Assembly: GCA_030631125.1 (NCBI GenBank)
Contig: DAOVLS010000052.1
Span: 1-11,118 of the forward strand
Direction: 5' to 3'
Length of the DNA: 11,118 nt
Source: Planctomycetales bacterium
GTDB lineage: Bacteria > Planctomycetota > Phycisphaerae > SM23-33
Each line of letters starts with the position of its first letter. Position 1 is the first letter of the stretch. Shown piece by piece: positions 4,851-11,118 of the stretch. A program made the position numbers and the translations under genes. Below the pieces are notes generated by a model. It saw nothing but the letters and a program-made list of their open reading frames with translations, did no database searches and was not told the origin of the DNA.

Positions 4851-6440
4851 ATGAACGACCGGGAAGATAAACATTCCGAGCACGAGCATTTTTTCGGAGC
4901 CGCCAGGGTGGTAGCCGGCTTGACGATGGTGTCGCGCGTGCTGGGGATGGTGCGCGACATGGTAATCGTCCCGCTGGGTGGGCCAATCCTGGCTGATCGG
5001 TTCTGGACGGCCTTTGCCGTGCCCAACCTGTTTCGGCGTCTTTTCGGTGAAGGTGCGCTCTCGGCTGCGTTCGTTCCGGTATTCACCGACGTGGCAGAAC
5101 GGTCCGGATGGGACCGCGCCCGCGTCGTCCTGGCCAACGTAGCCGGTATCCTGGCGGTTTTCCTGGTTGGTCTGATGGTGCTGATCGGGCTGGGCCTGCT
5201 GTCGGCGTGGCTGCTCTTCGGCGGCGACTGGACGCGGGCGATCCTGCTGCAACTGACGGCTGTGATGCTTCCGTTCATGGTAACGGTCTGCCTGCTGGCG
5301 CTCGGTTCGGCGGCGCTGAATTGCAAGGGGCGTTTTGCGTATCCGGCCTTTACGCCGATTTTGCTGAACGTGGTGCTGATTGTCGCCGCTTGCTGGGTAG
5401 CGCCGGCGATAAGCCACACCGACAGCGGACAGTTTTTTGTTATTGCTTCGGCCTTGGTGGCTGCGGGGATATTGCAACTTCTAGGTGTGGTCTGGATGCT
5501 GAGCAGGGCGCGTCTGGCGGTCGTTCCGGCGCTCCGCCCGGTCCTTCCAGAGGTCAAACGCATGACCCGTCTGATGGCGCCGATGCTTATCCCATTGAGC
5601 GTGCTGCAATTCAGCGCATTTGCCGACAGGGTCATCGCACTGGTGTTTATCCAATCGGCGGCGCATCCGGACTTTCCGCTGACGGCCGGCGTGGTGCGGT
5701 GCCTGTACGCCGCCAACAGGCTTTTCCAATTGCCGCTGGGCGTGCTGGCGATTTCGATCGCCACGGTCGTATTCCCGCTGTTTTCGCGTTATTCGACGCG
5801 TAACGACATACCGGGCCTGCGGGACGCGACCAACCGCGCCCTGCGGCTGAGCCTGTTCCTGGGTATCCCGGCCGGTGTGGCGCTGATCATCCTGGCCGAA
5901 CCTGTTGTGGCGCTGATCTTCCAGCGGAAGAACTTTACCGCGTTCGACACTGACCGGGCGGCGTTTGTCCTTCAGATGTACTGTTTGGGTATGGCGGCGT
6001 ATTTCTGCAACCACATTTTGCTGCGGGCGTTCTTTGCGCGGAAGGACACGCGCACGCCGCTGCTTCTGGCGTGCGTTCTGGCGCCGCTTAACATGGCGCT
6101 GGTTGTCGGCGGGATATTTACGCCGCTGAGGTCAGGCGCGTTCGGGGCGGCAACGGCTGCGACCAGCACGCTTAACGTCGCCGGTCTCGTGTTTGTCCTT
6201 CGCCACCGGCTTGGTGGGATTGGAGGGCGAAAACTATTGGTTAGCGCCTTGCGAACGTCCGTCGCGTGTGCGGTAATGGCCGCTGCCATCTGGGCGGTTT
6301 GGTATTTCACTACACCTTGCGAATCGTGGAAAATCATCCTGTTCTGTGTCCCGACCGGTGCGGCGGCGTTCCTGATAGTGGCCGCTACCCTGCGATGCCC
6401 GGAACTGCGCGAACTGCTGAGGCGTAAAAAAACGGAGTAA
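4851..6440 (+). CDS. murJ: Lipid II flippase MurJ (MviN family)
   Basis: A 529-residue polytopic inner-membrane protein of the MOP superfamily, which flips lipid-linked peptidoglycan precursor to the outer face of the membrane. The N-terminal segment VVAGLTMVSRVLGMVRDMVI (20-39) carries the conserved arginines (29, 35) of the central cavity. Residues 49-79, with FAVPNLFRRLFGEGALSAAF inside them, are the most recognisable MurJ stretch. NRLFQLPLGV (289-298) supplies the later conserved Arg290. Some 13-14 hydrophobic helices can be counted and the length is normal (about 500-550). An in-frame TGA directly before the ATG (4848-4850) makes 4851 the most upstream possible start; starting at Met26 would remove helix 1. 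No clear Shine-Dalgarno precedes it, though a six-codon frame (4830-4850) ends at that TGA and might allow reinitiation. nadA follows after 5 nt, so they are probably co-transcribed. Confidence 0.95.
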   Translation: MNDREDKHSEHEHFFGAARVVAGLTMVSRVLGMVRDMVIVPLGGPILADRFWTAFAVPNLFRRLFGEGALSAAFVPVFTDVAERSGWDRARVVLANVAGILAVFLVGLMVLIGLGLLSAWLLFGGDWTRAILLQLTAVMLPFMVTVCLLALGSAALNCKGRFAYPAFTPILLNVVLIVAACWVAPAISHTDSGQFFVIASALVAAGILQLLGVVWMLSRARLAVVPALRPVLPEVKRMTRLMAPMLIPLSVLQFSAFADRVIALVFIQSAAHPDFPLTAGVVRCLYAANRLFQLPLGVLAISIATVVFPLFSRYSTRNDIPGLRDATNRALRLSLFLGIPAGVALIILAEPVVALIFQRKNFTAFDTDRAAFVLQMYCLGMAAYFCNHILLRAFFARKDTRTPLLLACVLAPLNMALVVGGIFTPLRSGAFGAATAATSTLNVAGLVFVLRHRLGGIGGRKLLVSALRTSVACAVMAAAIWAVWYFTTPCESWKIILFCVPTGAAAFLIVAATLRCPELRELLRRKKTE

Positions 6441-6445
6441 CTCTG

Positions 6446-7558
6446 ATGCCACTTCAGAAACTGTTGGACGAGAAATACACACGTATGGAACCGGAGAAGG
6501 TTCTGAGGCTAATTGCCGAGCGGAAGAAACAACTCGGCGACGACCTGTGCATCCTCTGCCACCATTATCAGCGGGACGAGGTGTTCCGGTTCGCCGATTT
6601 TACCGGCGATAGTTTGAAACTTTCTCAACAGGCCGCCGGGACCGGCGCGAAGTACATCGTTTTTTGCGGCGTGCGGTTCATGGCCGAATCGGCTGACATT
6701 CTCACGGGCGACGATTGTGCGGTCATTCTGCCGGACCTGGACGCCGGGTGTGAAATGGCGGACCTTGCCGAGGCAAACGACGTATCCGCTGCGCTCAATC
6801 GCATCTCGGACGCCACCGGCGGGGCGGTTGTCGCGCCAATTACCTACGTCAACTCTTCCGCTTCGGTAAAGGCCGTTACAGGCAGCGCCGGCGGCGCCTG
6901 CTGCACCTCATCCAACGCCCGAAACGTTTTTGAATGGGTGCTGCGACCGAAAGACAAAGGCGGCGCGGGCGGGGCGAAAATACTCGCCGCACCGGACCAG
7001 CACCTTGCCCGAAATACCGCCATAGCAATGGGTTACGGACTCGCCGATTGCGTGATGTACGATCCCGCCGCCCCCAAAGGCGGCTTGTCAGATGAGCAAA
7101 TCCGCGATGCGACTTTCATTCTTTGGAAAGGCCACTGCTACGTGCACCAGGTTTTTTCAGTCGAGCAGATTGGGCGTATCCGGCAGGAGCGTCCCGGTAT
7201 CAAGGTCATTGTCCACCCGGAGTGCCCGCGGGAAGTGGTCGCCGCGGCGGACTTGGCCGGTTCGACCGAGCGGATTCTCCGCGCCGTGACCGATTCGCCC
7301 GCCGGGTCCGCCTGGGCCGTCGGCACCGAGGCCAACATGGTCCGGCGTTTGGCTACCGATAATCCGGACAAGTTTGTCCACCTGCTGTCAGATGCAGCGG
7401 CGTGTACGTCGATGTCGCGGATTGATCCGCCGCACCTCTTGTGGGTTCTGGACAACCTCGCCGAAGGGCGGGTCGTCAACCGAATATCCGTTCCCGAAGA
7501 CGTCGCCGCAGACGCGCGCATCGCGCTGGAGCGAATGATCTCAATCAGGACAGGATGA
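6446..7558 (+). CDS. nadA: Quinolinate synthase NadA
   Basis: A 370-residue cytoplasmic [4Fe-4S] enzyme that condenses iminoaspartate with dihydroxyacetone phosphate to quinolinate in de novo NAD synthesis. Motifs seen: CHHYQ (38-42), FCGVRFMAES (73-82), GCEMAD (101-106), YVNSSASVKA (134-143), CTSSNA (153-158), GHCYVH (229-234), VHPECP (256-261), VGTEANMV (292-299) and ACTSMSRI (319-326). The expected cluster ligands are Cys102, Cys231 and Cys320, a spacing that fits the longer NadA form rather than the ~300-residue thermophile form. GGAG overlapping the murJ stop lies 8 nt before the ATG, so translation is likely coupled to murJ. No nadB or nadC is present nearby. The gene is followed by a hairpin (7587-7631) facing the convergent hypE. 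Confidence 0.96.
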   Translation: MPLQKLLDEKYTRMEPEKVLRLIAERKKQLGDDLCILCHHYQRDEVFRFADFTGDSLKLSQQAAGTGAKYIVFCGVRFMAESADILTGDDCAVILPDLDAGCEMADLAEANDVSAALNRISDATGGAVVAPITYVNSSASVKAVTGSAGGACCTSSNARNVFEWVLRPKDKGGAGGAKILAAPDQHLARNTAIAMGYGLADCVMYDPAAPKGGLSDEQIRDATFILWKGHCYVHQVFSVEQIGRIRQERPGIKVIVHPECPREVVAAADLAGSTERILRAVTDSPAGSAWAVGTEANMVRRLATDNPDKFVHLLSDAAACTSMSRIDPPHLLWVLDNLAEGRVVNRISVPEDVAADARIALERMISIRTG

Positions 7559-7586
7559 TAGTCGTATCTGAATGCGGGCAGTACAG

Positions 7587-7631
7587 CGCCGAACGGCAAG
7601 CCAATACGCGGTACCGGCTTGCCGTTTGGCG
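7587..7631. terminator. Hairpin between convergent nadA and hypE
   Basis: The arms cgccgaacggcaagcc (7587-7602) and ggcttgccgtttggcg (7616-7631) pair at 15 of 16 positions across a 13-nt loop. It lies 28 nt after the nadA stop and 13 nt after the hypE stop on the other strand, where a bidirectional terminator would be expected. Neither side has a T-tract, so it may stabilise 3' ends or act with a factor rather than being a classical intrinsic terminator. Confidence 0.5.
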
Positions 7632-7644
7632 GATTAATGCGGAT

Positions 7645-8670
7645 TCAGCAGATTCTTGGCAGGTCCTGTCCGTAGGGCATCTGGACGACGCGTCGGCCTC
7701 CGGCGCGTGTGAGCATTTCGACCAGCGGAACATCAGCGGTCTTACCGACCGAGCCGATGGTTGCGGCGGGGCGGGCGATTTCGTGCCTGGCGAGGATTTC
7801 GACAGCCTCCCCGGCTGCGTCGTCGGCGACGACCGCGACCAATTTGCCCTCGTTTGCGACGTTGAGCAGGTCAAGCCCCAGCATCTCGGCGACTGCCAGC
7901 GCCGTCGGGTCAACCGGAATGCCCGATTCGCGGATTTCGATATTTCGGCCCGTTGCGGCCGACAGTTCCGCCAGCGTCGCAGCCAGCCCGCCGCGGGTCG
8001 GGTCGCGCATCCACTTGACCTTATCGCCAAGCGCCTCAATCAGCCCAGTCGTCAGGCAGTGGATAGCGGCGCAATCGCTTTGAAGCGTCGCGGCTATTTC
8101 CAGCCCTTCCCGCCGGGCCATTACCGCCAGACCGTGTTGACCCAGCGGGCCGCTCAGCAGGACCGCGTCGCCTTCGCCGACGCGATTGAAGCCAAGGTTC
8201 GCACCGGCTAGAGGCACACCCACGCCGGCGGTGTTGATGGTAATTCCCGGCTCGCCCTTGCCGCGCTCGATAACCTTTGTATCGCCGGTAACGATTGTTA
8301 CGCCGGTATCCTTCGCCGACCGACCGGCCGAGGTGAGCACTTGGCGAAAAAGGTCGATTTCCAGACCCTCTTCCAGCACCAGCGCCATGCTCAGCGCCAC
8401 CGGCGCCGCGCCGGAGACGGCCAGGTCGTTAATCGTCCCGCAGACGCTCAACTTTCCGATATCCCCGCCGGGGAACTCCATCGGCTGGACGACGTAACTG
8501 TCGGTGGTGAAGACAACCTTTCCGGTGTCGCCGGTTGCGACCGTGGCTGCATCGTTCAGACTTGAAGCGTCCTGACCGCCCAGTGCCGGCAGGATGACCT
8601 CGGCGACCAGTTCGGCGGTCAACTGTCCGCCCCCGCCGTGGGCAAGCAATATCTTCCCGGACCGCCCCAT
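7645..8670 (-). CDS. hypE: Hydrogenase maturation protein HypE (carbamoyl dehydratase)
   Basis: A 341-residue cytoplasmic ATP-dependent enzyme of the PurM/HypE superfamily. It dehydrates a thiocarbamate on its own C-terminal cysteine to thiocyanate, giving the CN ligand for the Fe of [NiFe] hydrogenases. The glycine-rich HGGGG (11-15), TTDSYV (55-60), GTINDLAVSGA (78-88) and VTGDTKV (127-133) are nucleotide-site motifs. The protein ends exactly in PRIC, with Cys341 as the acceptor cysteine, so it looks intact and active. Its ATG overlaps the hypD stop by one base (TGATG), with GGAG 7 nt upstream, so it is translationally coupled and is the last gene of the cluster. The carbamoyl group it needs is supplied by HypF. 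Confidence 0.97.
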   Translation of the reverse strand: MGRSGKILLAHGGGGQLTAELVAEVILPALGGQDASSLNDAATVATGDTGKVVFTTDSYVVQPMEFPGGDIGKLSVCGTINDLAVSGAAPVALSMALVLEEGLEIDLFRQVLTSAGRSAKDTGVTIVTGDTKVIERGKGEPGITINTAGVGVPLAGANLGFNRVGEGDAVLLSGPLGQHGLAVMARREGLEIAATLQSDCAAIHCLTTGLIEALGDKVKWMRDPTRGGLAATLAELSAATGRNIEIRESGIPVDPTALAVAEMLGLDLLNVANEGKLVAVVADDAAGEAVEILARHEIARPAATIGSVGKTADVPLVEMLTRAGGRRVVQMPYGQDLPRIC

Positions 8671-9746
8671 CAGTTCACTCCATATTTATAGTAAGCGGCG
8701 CACGAGCCTTCCGAGGAGACCATGCAAGGCCCGACGGGTTCGCGCGGCGTGCATTGTTGTCCGAACAGCGGGCAGTCCGCCGGCAGACATCGGCCGCAAA
8801 TAACATCCCCGCACCGGCAGCCGGGAGGTTCGACGGTCTCGAACTCCGGCAGGTCGAATCGCCGGGCGGCGTCGAAATCGGCAAATGCATCCTTCAGCAC
8901 CAGCCCGCTTTCGGGAATCACGCCCAATGCCCGCCACGAGGCGTCAATGACGTCGAATGTCTCCTCGATGACCTGCTTTGCCTGCCGGTTCCCCTCGGCG
9001 CTGACGGCCGGATATACGCTGCACGCCACCGGGGCGCCGTCGGCGATCTGCCGGAGGATTTCGCAGATGCCGGCGAGGATTTGCTCGTCGTCGAAGCCGG
9101 CCACAACACAAGGCTTGTCGAACTCGCAGGCAATCGGTTCGTACTCCCGCCAACCGGTAATGACGCTGACGTGTCCCGGGCAGAGGAAACCGTCAATGCG
9201 AATGTCGGGTTGTGAAAGTAAGGCCCGCATCGCTGGGACAACCAGTTTATGCGAGGTGAGGACCGAGAAGTTCGCCGCGCCTTCGTCGCGCGCCTGTCGG
9301 ATCGCAAGGGCCGTTGCCGGCGCGGTCGTCTCGAACCCGATGGCGAGGAAGACAACCTGCTTGTCGCCCTGTCGGCGGGCGAGTTCGACGGCCTGGTGTG
9401 CGGCATAGACAATCTCGACGTTTGCACCGTCGCAGCGCGCTTGTTCCAGCGAGGCCGACGAACCAGGTACGCGAACCATGTCGCCGTAAGTAGCGATGAT
9501 AACGTCGCTTATGCCGGACAAGTGAACTGCGGCATCAACGTATGACTGCTCGGTAACGCAGACGGGACAGCCCGGCCCGCTCACCAGGCGCAGGCCGTCG
9601 GGCAGAAGGCTTCGCAACCCGCCGCGACTTATGGCGACCGTGTGCGTGCCGCAAATCTCCATCAACTGAACGCTCGATTTGCCGCAGTCCGGAAGGCGTC
9701 GCCAGTGAGCGTCAATGTCTCTACGTATTTCAGCGAGATGGTTCAT
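8670..9746 (-). CDS. hypD: Hydrogenase maturation protein HypD (Fe-S scaffold)
   Basis: A 358-residue cytoplasmic [4Fe-4S] protein that, with HypC, holds the iron while CN and CO are attached. MEICGTHT (29-36, with Cys32) and GPGCPVC (57-63, with Cys60 and Cys63) are the conserved iron/redox cysteines of the active cleft. GFETTAP (137-143) and PGHVSVITG (190-198) are further family motifs. The C-terminal cysteine-rich part, PPGCRCGDVICGRCLPADCP (307-326) plus Cys332, Cys341 and Cys349, holds the cluster ligands. The length is standard for the family and nothing appears missing. The start overlaps the hypC stop in ATGA (4 nt) and the end overlaps the hypE start by 1 nt, so the three genes form one translational unit. 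Confidence 0.97.
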   Translation of the reverse strand: MNHLAEIRRDIDAHWRRLPDCGKSSVQLMEICGTHTVAISRGGLRSLLPDGLRLVSGPGCPVCVTEQSYVDAAVHLSGISDVIIATYGDMVRVPGSSASLEQARCDGANVEIVYAAHQAVELARRQGDKQVVFLAIGFETTAPATALAIRQARDEGAANFSVLTSHKLVVPAMRALLSQPDIRIDGFLCPGHVSVITGWREYEPIACEFDKPCVVAGFDDEQILAGICEILRQIADGAPVACSVYPAVSAEGNRQAKQVIEETFDVIDASWRALGVIPESGLVLKDAFADFDAARRFDLPEFETVEPPGCRCGDVICGRCLPADCPLFGQQCTPREPVGPCMVSSEGSCAAYYKYGVN

Positions 9747-9964
9747 TCCATTGTGCGCTCCATCTCGCGAAAGATTGCGAATGTTTCGCGTGCGTCTTTT
9801 TCGTCCAGGATGGTGATGGCGTAACCGGCATGGACGAGAACCCAGTCGCCGACCTTTACCTGCGGTGTAAGCGAGGTAACGGCTGTAGCCCTCGCACCGG
9901 CCAGGTCGATGACGGCCTTGTCGCCTTCGAGCGATTCAATCTTCGCCGGTATCGCCAGACACAT
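9743..9964 (-). CDS. hypC: Hydrogenase maturation chaperone HypC/HupF/HypC family
   Basis: A 73-residue OB-fold-like chaperone beginning MCLAIPAKI. Cys2, exposed after removal of Met1, binds the iron that HypD decorates and carries it to the hydrogenase large subunit. The central VGDWVLVHAGYAITILDE (38-55) is the other family hallmark, and the length is typical. GGGAG lies 9 nt before the ATG, in the 15-nt gap after hypF. Its stop overlaps the hypD start, consistent with roughly matched production of the two partners. Confidence 0.97.
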   Translation of the reverse strand: MCLAIPAKIESLEGDKAVIDLAGARATAVTSLTPQVKVGDWVLVHAGYAITILDEKDARETFAIFREMERTME

Positions 9965-9979
9965 TACATTTGCTCCCTT

Positions 9980-11118
9980 CTAATTGGGTGCCGTGGCCGC
10001 GGTTTTTGCGGCCACGTTTGCCGCGGCGATGACCGCTTGCCCCAGCGCCACGCCGCCGTCGTTACACGGAATCTCACGGTGAGTCAACACCTCAAAACCA
10101 TCGGCTTCCAACATGCTAACCAACCGGCCCGTCAGATACCGATTGGCGAAGCATCCGCCGGAAAGCGCTACGGAACACAGGTCGCAAACCTGTGCTACCC
10201 GCCGAGCCGACGCCGACAGGAAGGCTGCGACCGTGTTGTGAAACTTCGCAGAAATTACCCCGACCGCAACGCCGGCGGTGATGTCGTGCACAACGCCTTC
10301 AATCATCGGCCTATAGTCTATCTCAAACGGGTCGGCTTCGGTCAGTGTAAATGGATATTCATCTTCGATGCCATCTGCGGCAGCGCCTTCGGTGAGCATG
10401 GGCGCTTCGCCTTCGTATCGGTTCCGCCCAGCCAGACCGCAAATCGCAGCGACAGCGTCGAAGAGCCGACCCAGCGAACTGGTCGGCGGGCAGTTGACGC
10501 CGGCGGATAACTGCTCGATGAGACCGGTGAGTTTTTCTTCATCAACGCCCAGCCGGTCTGTTACAGGTGTTTTTGCGAAATCCTTTCCGAAAGTTTCCCA
10601 CAGCAGCGAGACCGCGGGTCTTGCTGTCTCGACGGCGGCGACATCCCCGCCGGGCAAGTTGAAATATCGCAGATGCCCCAGGCGGACAAACCCCGCAGCC
10701 GAGGCCCGCATAATCTCACAGCCCCAGACGGCGCCGTCTGTTCCGTAACCCGTTCCGTCGCAGGCGATTCCGATAACCTCGTCGTCGCGGCCGTGCTCGG
10801 CAAGGCACGAGACGACGTGGGCATGATGATGCTGAACGCGGATAAGCGGCAGGGCGGGTCGGCCTGAAAGTTTTCCTGCGGCGCGCCGAAGGGCGTACTC
10901 GGTGCAGAGGTACTGCGGGTGCATGTCGGCGGCGATTACCTCCGGCCGCAAGTCGAACAACGCCTCGGTGTCGCTGATGACCTGAATAAAATGGCGATAG
11001 ACTCGCCCGTCCTTAAGGTCGCCTATGTGTTCGCTGATAACGGCCCGACCATTGTGGTAAATACAGACGGTATTCTCCAATTCTCCACCGACAGCCAGGA
11101 CCGTTGGAGTGTCTTCGC
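9980..11118 (-). CDS. hypF: Carbamoyltransferase HypF, C-terminal half (5' end outside window)
   Basis: 378 residues are visible with the frame open to the window edge. The edge-most residues TPTVLAVGGELENTVCIYH match the beginning of the Kae1-like domain of HypF, so the TTG at 11080 is not the true start. HypF makes carbamoyl-adenylate from carbamoyl phosphate and ATP and transfers the carbamoyl group to HypE. Seen here: IGDL (31-34 of the visible part), QHHHAH (95-100, metal-binding), ACDGTGYGTDGAVWG (118-132, nucleotide-binding), NRYEGEAPM and VALSGGCFANRY. Full HypF is about 750 residues; the acylphosphatase, zinc-finger and YrdC-like parts should lie upstream. Two oddities: a palindrome at 10176-10194 encodes part of VAQVCDLCSVA just before VALSGG, and a perfect 9-bp-arm hairpin (9992-10016) sits in the last codons before hypC. 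Confidence 0.95.
   Translation of the reverse strand, partial: EDTPTVLAVGGELENTVCIYHNGRAVISEHIGDLKDGRVYRHFIQVISDTEALFDLRPEVIAADMHPQYLCTEYALRRAAGKLSGRPALPLIRVQHHHAHVVSCLAEHGRDDEVIGIACDGTGYGTDGAVWGCEIMRASAAGFVRLGHLRYFNLPGGDVAAVETARPAVSLLWETFGKDFAKTPVTDRLGVDEEKLTGLIEQLSAGVNCPPTSSLGRLFDAVAAICGLAGRNRYEGEAPMLTEGAAADGIEDEYPFTLTEADPFEIDYRPMIEGVVHDITAGVAVGVISAKFHNTVAAFLSASARRVAQVCDLCSVALSGGCFANRYLTGRLVSMLEADGFEVLTHREIPCNDGGVALGQAVIAAANVAAKTAATAPN
9992..10016 (-). promoter_or_regulatory. Hairpin at the hypF/hypC junction
   Basis: The perfect 9-bp arms cgtggccgc (9992-10000) and gcggccacg (10008-10016) enclose a 7-nt loop. In the hyp mRNA this GC-rich stem lies in the last codons of hypF, about 20 nt before the hypC ribosome binding site. 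It could modulate ribosome passage, mRNA processing or relative HypC output. It could also be chance in GC-rich alanine codons. No U-tract follows, so it is not an intrinsic terminator. Confidence 0.35.
10176..10194. repeat. Short palindrome inside hypF sharing a core with the cstA-leader palindrome
   Basis: The sequence cacaggtcgcaaacctgtg has 7-bp perfect arms and a 5-nt loop. On the coding strand it reads gcacaggtttgcgacctgtg and shares gcacaggttt and acctgtg with the palindrome at 532-568. It is in frame in hypF and encodes part of AQVCDLC. Either a dispersed palindromic repeat has been accommodated within the gene, or the likeness is chance. Confidence 0.4.

Noticed and set aside
4680..5764. 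Two long minus-strand frames opposite murJ
   Set aside because: Low-complexity Arg/Gln/Thr/Ser-rich translations antisense to an unmistakable MurJ; one also spans repeat debris. No ribosome binding site or family resemblance.
7441..8211. 256-codon plus-strand frame opposite hypE
   Set aside because: It overlaps nadA and hypE, both confidently identified, and its translation has no recognisable content.
9980..11080. hypF as a complete 366-residue gene starting at the TTG at 11080
   Set aside because: The frame stays open to the window edge and the upstream codons encode TPTVLAVGGE, which belongs to the conserved start of the HypF Kae1-like domain, so the gene is truncated by the window.

Overview
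The window looks like chromosomal DNA from a GC-rich Gram-negative bacterium. My best guess is the Planctomycetota (class Phycisphaerae or a relative). The clues are the mix of a carbon-starvation transporter, a secreted SGNH-type hydrolase with an HHSTG block, a barstar-family protein and many short palindromic or inverted-repeat elements between genes. No rRNA or other marker is present, so this is an inference.

Layout. (1) 1-518, minus: the N-terminal part of a CstA-type peptide/pyruvate transporter, running off the left edge. (2) 519-1002: a 484-nt gene-free stretch with two strong palindromes, one of them directly upstream of the cstA ribosome binding site. (3) 1003-2547, plus: a membrane-anchored or exported SGNH-like hydrolase with a C-terminal jelly-roll domain. 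(4) 2548-4850: an accessory, lower-GC patch. It holds a solitary barstar-family gene, a class I SAM methyltransferase, and a pile-up of decayed repeats: two ~90-bp copies of one repeat flanking the methyltransferase, an IS481-type remnant, a 154-bp inverted-repeat element and a 98-bp inverted-repeat element. (5) 4851-7558, plus: murJ (lipid II flippase) followed after 5 nt by nadA (quinolinate synthase). (6) 7645-11118, minus: hypF (5' part outside the window), hypC, hypD and hypE, tightly packed. They make and insert the CN-bearing iron centre of [NiFe] hydrogenases. A hairpin lies between the convergent nadA and hypE.

How the genes work together. HypF and HypE make the cyanide ligand, and HypC-HypD form the scaffold on which Fe(CN)2CO is built. 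This implies that a [NiFe] hydrogenase is encoded elsewhere, so the organism probably has anaerobic or H2-linked metabolism. MurJ and NadA are housekeeping genes for envelope and NAD synthesis. They share a transcript by spacing only, with no obvious functional link.

I found no convincing undescribed multi-gene system. The best leads are in the repeats: a repeat copy that supplies the last 12 codons of the methyltransferase, a palindrome core shared between the cstA leader and the hypF coding sequence, and the stacked mobile-element debris at 4113-4784.
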